Below are positions 25,895 to 33,218 of a DNA stretch of 64,000 nucleotides, in pieces. A program made the translations under genes and the position numbers. The stretch comes from JAVBMC01 sp031552845 (GTDB lineage Bacteria > Verrucomicrobiota > Kiritimatiellia > RFP12 > DVOR01): NCBI GenBank assembly GCA_031552845.1, contig JAVBMC010000010.1:9591-73590 (forward strand), given 5' to 3'. Position 1 is the first letter of the stretch. Each line of letters begins with the position of its first letter. Under the pieces are notes generated by a model that saw only the letters and a list, made by a program, of their open reading frames with translations, was not told where the DNA came from and searched no databases.

Positions 25895-25923
25895 AGTATA
25901 GCAAAAACCATGCCATCCGCCAA
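25895..25923 (-). promoter_or_regulatory. Promoter of clpB
   Basis: On the minus strand TTGGCG (25918-25923), 17 bases, then TATACT (25895-25900), which is directly repeated as TATACTATACTAC. The distance to the start codon is about 24 bases. No heat-shock sigma32-type pattern was seen. Confidence 0.65.
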
Positions 25924-26610
25924 AACCGCTCAAACCACCCCCAAAACAGTGCCACAACGACACACCTCGTGCCAATCCCACCCTGTTATTCCTGATGAAC
26001 GCCTTAACCCTTCCAAAACGTCACTTCGCCCGCTGTTCCCTGAAACGGATGGATTGGGTGCCACGTTCTTTCTTTTGCCACCATTTTTTATAGCCTCAAT
26101 ATGGCGTCAAAAACGAAGTGCTTTTGGGTTTGAAGGCACGTGACTTCAACTTCAAAGACACGTGTAATGTACTCTTACTTACACGTGTAACCAAACTTGA
26201 CTTACGCCTATAACTGAACTCACTTGCACGTGCGAGTGAAGTCGAATACACCTCGATTTTGCATCGTGTAAAGCTGGTAGCAAAGCGGAGTTGTCAAATT
26301 AGGGAGTGTGGAATTGCAAGGAAGCTTGATTTGGCGCATTCGATTCCTTGACCAGCATCCTGTTACCTGTTTCTGCTGTTTGTGCGCTGAGCAATTGAAG
26401 TGGAGACTCAAAAGCGGGCTGTTTGGGGGCATGTTGGAGAGGGTCGCAACTGTGGTCATAGGGCCGAGTTTGAGGGATGTGCGATTTTGAATGCCTTCAC
26501 TTTTGTGCTTGCTATCACCCCCACTGTCTGTTACACTGGAGATTGTTGAGAGGCTTGCGCTATGTGGCGGGCTATGTGATTTTCGTATGGTTTTGTGAGG
26601 AGGTGGTGCT
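25924..26610. other. Noncoding interval with CACGTG-rich palindromes
   Basis: I see no credible gene. Bases about 26131-26262 hold a cluster of palindromic words (CACGTG three times, TTACACGTGTAA, CACTTGCACGTGCGAGTG) and GAATACACCTCGATTTTG. The cluster is related to the block at 63504-63752 beside the IS1595-type transposase. The rest (26280-26600) has only short frames without family resemblance. It probably includes the promoter of the small membrane genes that start at 26611. Confidence 0.5.
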
Positions 26611-26967
26611 ATGCAGATGCTTAAAAAGGTTTTTAAATGGTTGGGTTTTGCGGCCTGCGTGGTGTTGGTGCAGTATGTGCTCGCGGCAGTGGTTTGGGTC
26701 AGCGTGATGCTGTTGCTTACTTTATTGGCGGAGGGAATGACGCTAAGCGAGTTTGTTGAAGCAGTCAAGGAACTGAGGTGTATTAATTTGGCAGATTTAG
26801 TTGTTGTTGGCCGATGGATGGTTGGCGGGTGCGTGTTTGCCTCGGCAGCGTTTTTGCTATCTTGGCGATTATCACGGCGGGTTCGATGGTTGTTGGCGTT
26901 AGAGGCTCAAGCATTGATCGGGCTGTTTTGGTTTGTGGTCTGCGCGGCACGCATACCCAGTTGGTAG
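26611..26967 (+). CDS. Small membrane protein, cassette type A, copy 1
   Basis: This 118-residue hypothetical protein has about three predicted membrane segments (AACVVLVQYVLAAVVWVSVM near the start, WMVGGCVFASAAFLLSW and LIGLFWFVVCAA near the end). It shares RWLLALE.Q.L.GLFW and the overall pattern with the product at 28598-28915, so the two are paralogues. Start at ATG 26611 with GAGGAGG 7 bases upstream. ATG 26617 is also possible. The type B gene follows after 34 bases, an order repeated at the second locus. No function is known to me. Confidence 0.65.
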   Translation: MQMLKKVFKWLGFAACVVLVQYVLAAVVWVSVMLLLTLLAEGMTLSEFVEAVKELRCINLADLVVVGRWMVGGCVFASAAFLLSWRLSRRVRWLLALEAQALIGLFWFVVCAARIPSW

Positions 26968-27001
26968 TTTGTAATGCAGCGATAAGAAAAGAGGAACGGA
27001 A

Positions 27002-27283
27002 ATGAACAAAAAGATTATCAGCTGTCTTGGAGTCTTGGCGGCGCAATATGTGGTTGCCTGTGTGGTGCTTTATCTTTCGAGTAGCTTTAGTAGCGGTGAG
27101 TGGCAAGACCCTTTGGCGCAAGGTGTTCGTTGGCGGCTTTTGGTTGCAGTGTTTGGATGGGCGATTGCGTCGACGGCGTATTTCTTGGCAATAGAGGCAA
27201 AGTGGTGGATACGCTGGGGGCTGTCATTGGTGTTGCAGTTGATAGTGCCGTGGGTTGTGTTCCTTCTCTTCTATTTAGTTTAA
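27002..27283 (+). CDS. Small membrane protein, cassette type B, copy 1
   Basis: This 93-residue protein has three hydrophobic segments: ISCLGVLAAQYVVACVVLYL, RLLVAVFGWAIASTAYFLAI and LSLVLQLIVPWVVFLLFYLV. The central FGW.IASTAYFLA and the final LQL.VPWV motifs are shared with 28912-29214. AGAGGAACGGAA precedes ATG 27002. It lies between the type A gene and an exported protein gene 16 bases downstream, which suggests one operon. Function unknown. Confidence 0.65.
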   Translation: MNKKIISCLGVLAAQYVVACVVLYLSSSFSSGEWQDPLAQGVRWRLLVAVFGWAIASTAYFLAIEAKWWIRWGLSLVLQLIVPWVVFLLFYLV

Positions 27284-27299
27284 AGCAAGGAGGCTATGC

Positions 27300-28583
27300 G
27301 TGAGGCAGAGGTGTTTCATCTTCGTGGCGGCGGTGTGTGCTTGGGGCGCGTTTGCGAAAGTGGAGGTGAGTGCAGTGCCGGAGGAGGCGGAGAGGGAGTT
27401 GCAGGAGATTTTGCTGCGGCCCGCAGAGGGGCTGGCGATGGTGCCGATGTCTTACCAAAGGAAGGTTGAGGTATTGCCGTGTATTATTGCTGTGGGGGCG
27501 GAACCGCCGAGGAGTGAGTTGATTGTGCAGCTGCAGGAAAAGCATGGTGTGTCGGCGGCACAGGTGGAGTCGTGTTTCTTGAAGTGGGCGAAGTTGAGGC
27601 TGTCGGAGAGTGAGGGCAGGGAATCGCGTTTGGCTCGGCAATCCATCTACGAGCTCAGGAGTGCTAAGTCTGATGAGGCAGAGAAGGTGTTGCATGAGGT
27701 TATGACGTGTTCGCCGAATGAGTATCTGCGGCGTAATGCAATGACGTGTTATTTGGCGCGGTTGAGTGGCGAGAGGTTGAAGTCGGCACTGGAGGAGCTG
27801 TTGGCGGGCAAGCCGGTGCTGACGGCAAGCGATATCCCTTGGCTTCGCGTCATCGCGTGGCGGTGCGAGGAGCCGTTTGGCGAACGGCCAATGATTGCCG
27901 GGCTGTTGCAAAAGAGGGCGCTCGTGGAGAGGGATCGGGAGTGTATGTTGTATCTGGATAAGTTCTTGTTGGTGTATGAGCCGTCTTATGCGAACTCGGA
28001 GCAGCGGCGCGGAGTGCTGCAAGAAGGGGTGGAACGTTATGGTTCTGTTGATGACTATTTTGCGATGGAATTGAAGAAGTGCGCAGATCCCAAGTGGCGT
28101 CTGAAGAATGAAGAGTGGTGTAAGTTGAGTGTGAGTGAACGGGCGATGCGGGGACGCATCCGGTGGAGGAGCCAGAGCCTTTCGCAACAGCTTACGGTGG
28201 GAGTGGGTGTCAGTGAGCACTCCCCGGCATCGGATGTTCTGGTTGAGGTTGTTGACAAAGACAGCGTTTGTATCGAGACAAGCTATGCTTCGAGCGGTGA
28301 CTTGGTGCTCAACCAAATCCGGGATATCCAGCATGCTTGGAATCTGTCCGACGCGTTGATGGTATCCAATCTAGTGCCGTTGGTCAAAGCACGCGTCCCA
28401 TCGGCAATCTTTGCATTGAGCCTTTACAAGACGGATTACGCCAAAGAACTGCTGCAGGAACTTATGACGCAGAATGATGATGCAGTCGCCCGGTTCTACG
28501 CAGAGCAAGCCTATGCACAGATGTTTGGGGAAGAAGAGATTAAGAGAAGCTTTCTCAGAAATGAGGTCCTCAAAGTTGAGTGA
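27300..28583 (+). CDS. Exported helical-repeat protein of unknown function
   Basis: This 427-residue protein begins with a probable signal peptide (MRQRCFIFVAAVCAWGAFA). The rest is mostly alpha-helical, with HEAT-like hydrophobic spacing, for example SDEAEKVLHEVMTCSPNEYL, RRNAMTCYLARLSGERLKSA and FALSLYKTDYAKELLQEL. No catalytic motif is seen. The GTG start at 27300 is favoured by AAGGAGG six bases upstream. The nearby ATG at 27296 is in another frame. It is flanked on both sides by the A/B membrane-gene cassettes and probably acts with them in or at the inner membrane. This link is inferred from order only. Confidence 0.6.
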   Translation: MRQRCFIFVAAVCAWGAFAKVEVSAVPEEAERELQEILLRPAEGLAMVPMSYQRKVEVLPCIIAVGAEPPRSELIVQLQEKHGVSAAQVESCFLKWAKLRLSESEGRESRLARQSIYELRSAKSDEAEKVLHEVMTCSPNEYLRRNAMTCYLARLSGERLKSALEELLAGKPVLTASDIPWLRVIAWRCEEPFGERPMIAGLLQKRALVERDRECMLYLDKFLLVYEPSYANSEQRRGVLQEGVERYGSVDDYFAMELKKCADPKWRLKNEEWCKLSVSERAMRGRIRWRSQSLSQQLTVGVGVSEHSPASDVLVEVVDKDSVCIETSYASSGDLVLNQIRDIQHAWNLSDALMVSNLVPLVKARVPSAIFALSLYKTDYAKELLQELMTQNDDAVARFYAEQAYAQMFGEEEIKRSFLRNEVLKVE

Positions 28584-28597
28584 TTGGGAGGCATAAG

Positions 28598-28915
28598 ATG
28601 TCTAAAGAAACGATTCGATGGTTTGATTCTGTGGGGGGTGTGGTGCTGGTGCAGTTTGTGTTGGCTGCGGCGGTGGGATTGGTGTTCTGTTGGGCTGTGA
28701 ACGAGGGTGCTGATTGGCGGGGAAATTGGGATGTAGCGTTGTGGTGGATTTACAAGTCGGCGATTCCCGGAGGGTTACTTGCGACTGGAGTTTATTTCTT
28801 CTCGAATAGGCTGTCGAAGCGGGCACGTTGGCTGTTGGCGTTGGAGACTCAGTTTCTGTTAGGATTGTTTTGGGCGTTGTTGAATATGCTGCTAGCTTAT
28901 ACGGGGGGAATATGA
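28598..28915 (+). CDS. Small membrane protein, cassette type A, copy 2
   Basis: This 105-residue paralogue of 26611-26967 has membrane segments VGGVVLVQFVLAAAVGLVFC, SAIPGGLLATGVYFF and FLLGLFWALLNMLLA and the shared RWLLALETQFL motif. ATG 28598 is preceded by GGGAGG. Its stop overlaps the type B start (ATGA), so this copy is tighter than the first cassette, where 34 bases separate A and B. Confidence 0.62.
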   Translation: MSKETIRWFDSVGGVVLVQFVLAAAVGLVFCWAVNEGADWRGNWDVALWWIYKSAIPGGLLATGVYFFSNRLSKRARWLLALETQFLLGLFWALLNMLLAYTGGI

Positions 28916-29214
28916 GAAAGTTTTTGAAATGGTCGGTGGTGGTGACATTGCAGTATGTCACGGCAGTAATGGTGCTTATGGGGTATTGTGGTTTTAAACC
29001 GGAGTACATGGATGCGAGGGAGTGGTTATATCTCTTTCTGTTGGCGGAGTTTGGATGGATGATTGCGTCGACGGCGTATTTCTTGGCGGCCCAAAAAAGA
29101 CGATGGGTCCGCTGGAGTTGGGTAGTAGGTTTGCAGCTTGCGGTGCCGTGGGTTTTGTACTTTTTGTTTTGGGTGTGTTTTCAATGTTCTATTCGTCATC
29201 AAGCGTTATTATAA
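28912..29214 (+). CDS. Small membrane protein, cassette type B, copy 2
   Basis: This 100-residue paralogue of 27002-27283 shows the same FGWMIASTAYFLA centre and LQLAVPWVLYFLF end. A C-terminal extension (WVCFQCSIRHQALL) is absent from copy 1. The ATG overlaps the stop of the type A gene by 4 bases, which predicts coupled synthesis of A and B. Function unknown. A type II restriction system with its own promoter starts downstream. Confidence 0.62.
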   Translation: MRKFLKWSVVVTLQYVTAVMVLMGYCGFKPEYMDAREWLYLFLLAEFGWMIASTAYFLAAQKRRWVRWSWVVGLQLAVPWVLYFLFWVCFQCSIRHQALL

Positions 29215-29292
29215 TTTCGACGGCCTATCTGTTGACATGGAAGAAGAGATGATGTGAACGTCGGGCGTGTCGTGGAGGTAGGGGGTATTGGC

Positions 29293-29321
29293 TTGCGGGG
29301 GTGGGTGGGGTTTGGTATAAT
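29293..29321 (+). promoter_or_regulatory. Promoter of the type II R-M pair
   Basis: TTGCGG (29293-29298), 17 bases, perfect TATAAT (29316-29321). A transcript starting near 29328 rules out the upstream in-frame starts of the methyltransferase and supports GTG 29386. Confidence 0.6.
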
Positions 29322-29385
29322 GATTGACCCATGCAATGAAGTATGGGAGAGGCGCGGTTCGTATTTTCGCGAAGGTGAGGTCAGG

Positions 29386-30432
29386 GTGAAGGTGTTAGCA
29401 AAAGAAAACTGTAGTGTGAGGCCGACAGTTGTGGAGCTGTTTGCCGGGGCTGGGGGATTGGCGTTGGGTTTGGAGCAGGCAGGGTTTCATACGTTGGGGT
29501 TAATCGAGATTGACAAGGATGCGGCACACACGTTGCAATATAATAGACCGTCGTGGCGAGTTATTTGTAATGATGTTGCTAATATCACCGATTTGGATTT
29601 AGAAGATTTTTTTGAGGTTCGAAAAGGTGATCTTGATTTGTTGTCGGGAGGTGCGCCATGCCAATCATTTTCGTATGCCGGAAAGAGGCTTGGGTTGGAG
29701 GATGCGCGCGGAACTTTATTTTATCACTACGCAAAGTTCTTGGAGAAACTTCAGCCTAAGATGTTTTTATTTGAAAATGTTCGAGGACTGCTGACTCATG
29801 ATCAGGGACGCACCTATCAGACGATTCTGACGATTTTCGAACAAGCTGGCTACGTCATAAAGGCGAATCAAAGAAAGGTGCTGAATGCATGGGATTATGG
29901 AGTGCCTCAAAAAAGAGAACGGCTAATTACAGTTGGCATCCGAAAAGATTTGGCAACTAAGCTGTCGTTTGAGTTTCCTGTGCCGCATGCATACAAGCCT
30001 GTCTTGCGGGATGTGCTTTTGGACTGCCCTGCGAGTGAGGGAGTGACTTACTCGGACTACAAAAGGAAGATATTTGAGCTGGTGCCTCCTGGCGAGTATT
30101 GGAGAGCCATTCCACAGTCGATAGCCAAGAAATATATGAAAAGCTGTTGGGACATGGGGGGGGGGCGTACAGGTATCTTGCGGCGCCTTAGTTTAGAGGA
30201 GCCTTCTTTGACGGTATTAACATCCCCAAGCCAAAAGCAAACGGATCGTTGTCATCCTTTGGAGCCACGCCCCTTTACAGTCAGAGAAAATGCAAGATGT
30301 CAGGGTTTTCCCGACAGTTGGTCGTTTTGCGGTGGAATTGGCCAGCAGTATAAGCAGGTTGGAAATGCGGTGCCGGTGAATCTTGCATATGAGGTAGGGG
30401 TTAAAATCAAAGAGGGATTGGAGGGTTTGTAA
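29386..30432 (+). CDS. DNA (cytosine-5) methyltransferase, type II modification enzyme
   Basis: From GTG 29386 (AGGTGAGG five bases upstream) the protein has 348 residues. All m5C landmarks are present: motif I VELFAGAGGLALGLEQAGF, motif IV GGAPCQSFSYAGKR with catalytic Cys92, motif VI FENVRGL, motif VIII QKRERL and motif X QVGNAVPVNLAYEVG. It transfers a methyl group from S-adenosylmethionine to cytosine in the target site and protects against the adjacent nuclease. If the nuclease is truly Eco47II-like the site would be GGNCC. Longer in-frame starts (29254) exist but precede the predicted promoter. Confidence 0.95.
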   Translation: MKVLAKENCSVRPTVVELFAGAGGLALGLEQAGFHTLGLIEIDKDAAHTLQYNRPSWRVICNDVANITDLDLEDFFEVRKGDLDLLSGGAPCQSFSYAGKRLGLEDARGTLFYHYAKFLEKLQPKMFLFENVRGLLTHDQGRTYQTILTIFEQAGYVIKANQRKVLNAWDYGVPQKRERLITVGIRKDLATKLSFEFPVPHAYKPVLRDVLLDCPASEGVTYSDYKRKIFELVPPGEYWRAIPQSIAKKYMKSCWDMGGGRTGILRRLSLEEPSLTVLTSPSQKQTDRCHPLEPRPFTVRENARCQGFPDSWSFCGGIGQQYKQVGNAVPVNLAYEVGVKIKEGLEGL

Positions 30433-31244
30433 TGTGGACAATGCCATTCATCACTAAGCAGCAGTTTGAGGCGCACGTTCGCTCGACAATCGAGAAATAC
30501 GCGAGCACCTTTGAGCCGGTTGACATCAAGCGGTTTAATAAGAACATTATTGACCCAGTCAAGTTGATCTTTGATAAGACTATTTCCGGGGTAACGTGGG
30601 AAGACGCTATTCGTAGCGAAGTCGTCAGGCAGAGAGATAAATCAGCCAATAATGACATTGGTTATTTTCATCAAGGAATATTCGCTTATATCGCTAATTG
30701 TATTGTTCCTAAAGAAGGCTGGGATGTAATCTACAAGTGTGCGCGTGGAGTTCAGCTGTCAGACGGAGATACGGTTCATACGGTTTATGTAGAAATGAAG
30801 AATAAGCATAACACGATGAACTCAAGCTCGGCAGGCAAAACCTACATGAATATGCAGAATCAGCTGATACGTGATGATGACTGCGCCTGTTGTTTGGTTG
30901 AGGTGATAGCCAAGAAATCACAGAATATCCCTTGGTCTCCAATTAACGATGGAAAGAAAATCACCCACAAGCGTATCCGACGGGTCAGCATTGATCAATT
31001 CTATTCCTTGGTGACGGGCGTAGAAGATGCGTTTTACAGGGTGTGCATGGAGCTGCCTTCAACCATTAAAAGAATTGTTGCCGCGAACTCGAAATTGTCG
31101 ACACCCAAAGATACCGTGTTAGATGAATTAAAGACCATCGCCAAAACACAGAAGCTGGGCTCAAATGAATTGGCGTGGTCGCTTGCTATTTATATGCTAG
31201 GGTTCAGTACCTACACGGGTTTCAATCAGCATACACAAAAATGA
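30432..31244 (+). CDS. Eco47II-family type II restriction endonuclease
   Basis: This 270-residue protein resembles the RE_Eco47II family: FEAHVRSTIEKYAST, the DIKRFNKNIIDPVKLIFDK segment (about 32-50), VRQRDKSANNDIGYFHQGIF and GWDVIYKC, then VYVEMKNKHNTMNSSSAGKT. The E-x-K in VEMKNKHN is the likely PD-(D/E)xK catalytic part. Known members cut GGNCC. The recognition site here is an inference. The ATG overlaps the methyltransferase TAA by one base, the usual order of methylase first. It is somewhat more AT-rich than the following tilS, which suggests a transferred pair. Confidence 0.88.
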   Translation: MWTMPFITKQQFEAHVRSTIEKYASTFEPVDIKRFNKNIIDPVKLIFDKTISGVTWEDAIRSEVVRQRDKSANNDIGYFHQGIFAYIANCIVPKEGWDVIYKCARGVQLSDGDTVHTVYVEMKNKHNTMNSSSAGKTYMNMQNQLIRDDDCACCLVEVIAKKSQNIPWSPINDGKKITHKRIRRVSIDQFYSLVTGVEDAFYRVCMELPSTIKRIVAANSKLSTPKDTVLDELKTIAKTQKLGSNELAWSLAIYMLGFSTYTGFNQHTQK

Positions 31245-31260
31245 TGTGTACTGTAATGCG

Positions 31261-32496
31261 ATGGGCGTTGAATTAAATATGGAGTTGCTGCGTGGCCGGG
31301 GCCGGTTGGGTTTGGCGGTGTCGGGCGGGGCGGATTCGGTGGCGTTGTTGTGGCTGTGTCGTGAGGCAGGGCTGGGGGACGTTGCCGTTTTACATTTGAA
31401 TCATGGTTTGCGGGGCGCGGAGTCGGATGGCGATGCGGAGTTTGTGGCATCGCTGGCGGTGGAGCTGGGGTTGCAGTGCTGTTGCGAGAAGCGTCTTGTG
31501 GAGGCGTTGCCGGGGGAGTCGTTGGAGATGGCGGCGCGGCGCGTGCGTTTGGAGTTCTTTGGGGATTGTGTTCCTCGCTTTGAGTTGGGTGCTGTGGTGA
31601 CGGCGCATCAGGGTGACGATGTGGCGGAGACTGTGTTGTTGCGGCTAGCGCGTGGTGCGGGCGCCGGGGGTTTGTCGGGTTTGCGGGCAGAGTCGTGCGT
31701 GAATGGCGTGAGGTTGCTGCGGCCGTTGCTGGATTGTTCAAGTGGCTCTTTGCGTGAATGGCTGACAGCACAGGGGCGAGCGTGGCGGGAGGATGCGAGC
31801 AATCAGGAGGATTGTTTCTTGCGGAATCGCGTACGGCATGCGGTGTTGCCGGTTTTGGAGGAGGCGTTAGGCCCGGGTGTTGCGACTGGATTGCGGAGGT
31901 CGTCGGAGATTCTGGCGGCTGAGGATGCGTTCTTGGATGAATTGGCGATGGCGCGTTCGACGGATGTGGTGGCGGAGTTGTTGAGGGAGCCTTTAGCATT
32001 ACAGCGGCGGATTGTACGGCAGCGGTTTGGTTTGGGGTTTGAGGCGTGCGAGCGGGTGTTGTCCGCGGCGACGAGCGGTGAGGATTGGCAGGTTGCTGTT
32101 GAGGGGGGCCGGTTGCTGGCAGTGGCGCAGGGGCGTATTGGGTTTGTGCCCACGGCGGAGGTGAGGACGTTTGCTGTACGTTATGAGGAGGCGTCGGAGT
32201 TTTGCAAAGGCGAGGCGATGTGTTGCACGGGCGCGGCGGAGCGGGTGAAGGAGCTGGAGGTACGTCGTTGGGAGCCGGGGGATTGGATTGAGCCGTTGGG
32301 GCTGGAGGGGCGGCGGAAGCTGCAGGATGTGTGGACGGATTTGAAGGTGCCGCGGGTGTTGCGGCATCAGTTGCCGGTGTTCGTATTTGAGGGGAATGAG
32401 GTGGCGTGGGTGCCGGGGTATCGGATTGCGAAGCGGCTGGCGGCGGTGCCGGGTGAGGCGTTGTTGAAGATTTGCGTTGAGGAGGTGGGGGCGTGA
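31261..32496 (+). CDS. tilS: tRNA(Ile)-lysidine synthase TilS
   Basis: TilS adds lysine to C34 of the tRNA-Ile CAU anticodon with ATP, changing it to an AUA reader. The N-terminal PP-loop SGGADS (about 21-26) and HLNHGLRG, the middle HQGDDVAETVLLRLARGAG and the two C-terminal domains ending PGDWIEPLGLEGRRKLQDVW are all present. The length of about 411 residues is normal. Start ATG 31261 is chosen; GTG 31246 is possible. It overlaps the histidine kinase by 4 bases. The gene is strongly G-rich on the coding strand. Confidence 0.95.
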   Translation: MGVELNMELLRGRGRLGLAVSGGADSVALLWLCREAGLGDVAVLHLNHGLRGAESDGDAEFVASLAVELGLQCCCEKRLVEALPGESLEMAARRVRLEFFGDCVPRFELGAVVTAHQGDDVAETVLLRLARGAGAGGLSGLRAESCVNGVRLLRPLLDCSSGSLREWLTAQGRAWREDASNQEDCFLRNRVRHAVLPVLEEALGPGVATGLRRSSEILAAEDAFLDELAMARSTDVVAELLREPLALQRRIVRQRFGLGFEACERVLSAATSGEDWQVAVEGGRLLAVAQGRIGFVPTAEVRTFAVRYEEASEFCKGEAMCCTGAAERVKELEVRRWEPGDWIEPLGLEGRRKLQDVWTDLKVPRVLRHQLPVFVFEGNEVAWVPGYRIAKRLAAVPGEALLKICVEEVGA

Positions 32497-33218
32497 GTCT
32501 GATGGAGTGGATTTTAATCGGCGCGTTTGCGGCGGTGTGGCTGTTGACGGTGTTTGGCGTGTGGCACGTGCGGCGGGCGGCATCTTTGCGGCAGGCGCAT
32601 GAGCTGCAGGTGGAGCGTGCGCGGATTGCACGGGATATTCATGATGACTTGGGGAATGGGCTGGCAGCGGTGGCGACGTTGAGCGATCTGGCGCATGGGG
32701 ATGTGGAGCGCGGAAAGATTCATGAGCGGCTGGATCAGATTTATGAGCTGGCGCAGTCGTTGGCGCGGAGCGTGGATGAGATCGTGTGGGCGGTGAATCC
32801 GGAGAATGATTCGTGGGAGTCGTTCATCAATTATTTTGAGCAGTATACGACGTGGTTCTTGGATAACTCGAAGCTGCGGTTTCAGGTGGTGTGTCCGCAG
32901 GAGGCACGGGCGCGGGTGGTGCCGTCGAAGGTGCGGCATCATGTGGTGCTGGCGGCGCGGGAGGCAGTGACGAATGTGTTGAAGCATGCGCAGGCGCGGA
33001 ATGTACGCGTGGAGGTGCGGCCGCTGAAGGGGGCTTTTGAGGTCGAGGTGTCGGACGACGGGTGCGGGTTTGATGCGTCGAAGCCGCAGCGCGGCGGGCA
33101 GGATGGTTTGGCGAATATGGCGCGGCGGATGCGTGAGATCGGCGGCACGTGTGATGTAACGAGCGGTGCTTCGGGCACGCGGATTGTGTTTAAGGTTCCG
33201 GAAGGAGAACGGGTATGA
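32493..33218 (+). CDS. Membrane-anchored NarL-type sensor histidine kinase
   Basis: This 241-residue kinase has one N-terminal membrane segment (EWILIGAFAAVWLLTVFGVW) and a HisKA_3 dimerisation box ERARIARDIHDDLGNGLAAV with the phosphorylated His50. An HATPase domain follows (EAVTNVLKHA as N box near 150, SDDGCGFD as G1 near 188, GLANMARRM and SGTRIVFKVP). No sensory domain is present, so it may be driven by a partner. No response regulator gene is next to it, so it is an orphan. It sits between tilS (4-base overlap) and the M16 peptidase (4-base overlap). Confidence 0.9.
   Translation: MSLMEWILIGAFAAVWLLTVFGVWHVRRAASLRQAHELQVERARIARDIHDDLGNGLAAVATLSDLAHGDVERGKIHERLDQIYELAQSLARSVDEIVWAVNPENDSWESFINYFEQYTTWFLDNSKLRFQVVCPQEARARVVPSKVRHHVVLAAREAVTNVLKHAQARNVRVEVRPLKGAFEVEVSDDGCGFDASKPQRGGQDGLANMARRMREIGGTCDVTSGASGTRIVFKVPEGERV

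Noticed and set aside
24861..25901. Plus-strand 346-codon frame opposite clpB
   Set aside because: It is antisense to the conserved ClpB N-domain and NBD1; the translation is Arg/Gln/His-rich with no family resemblance.
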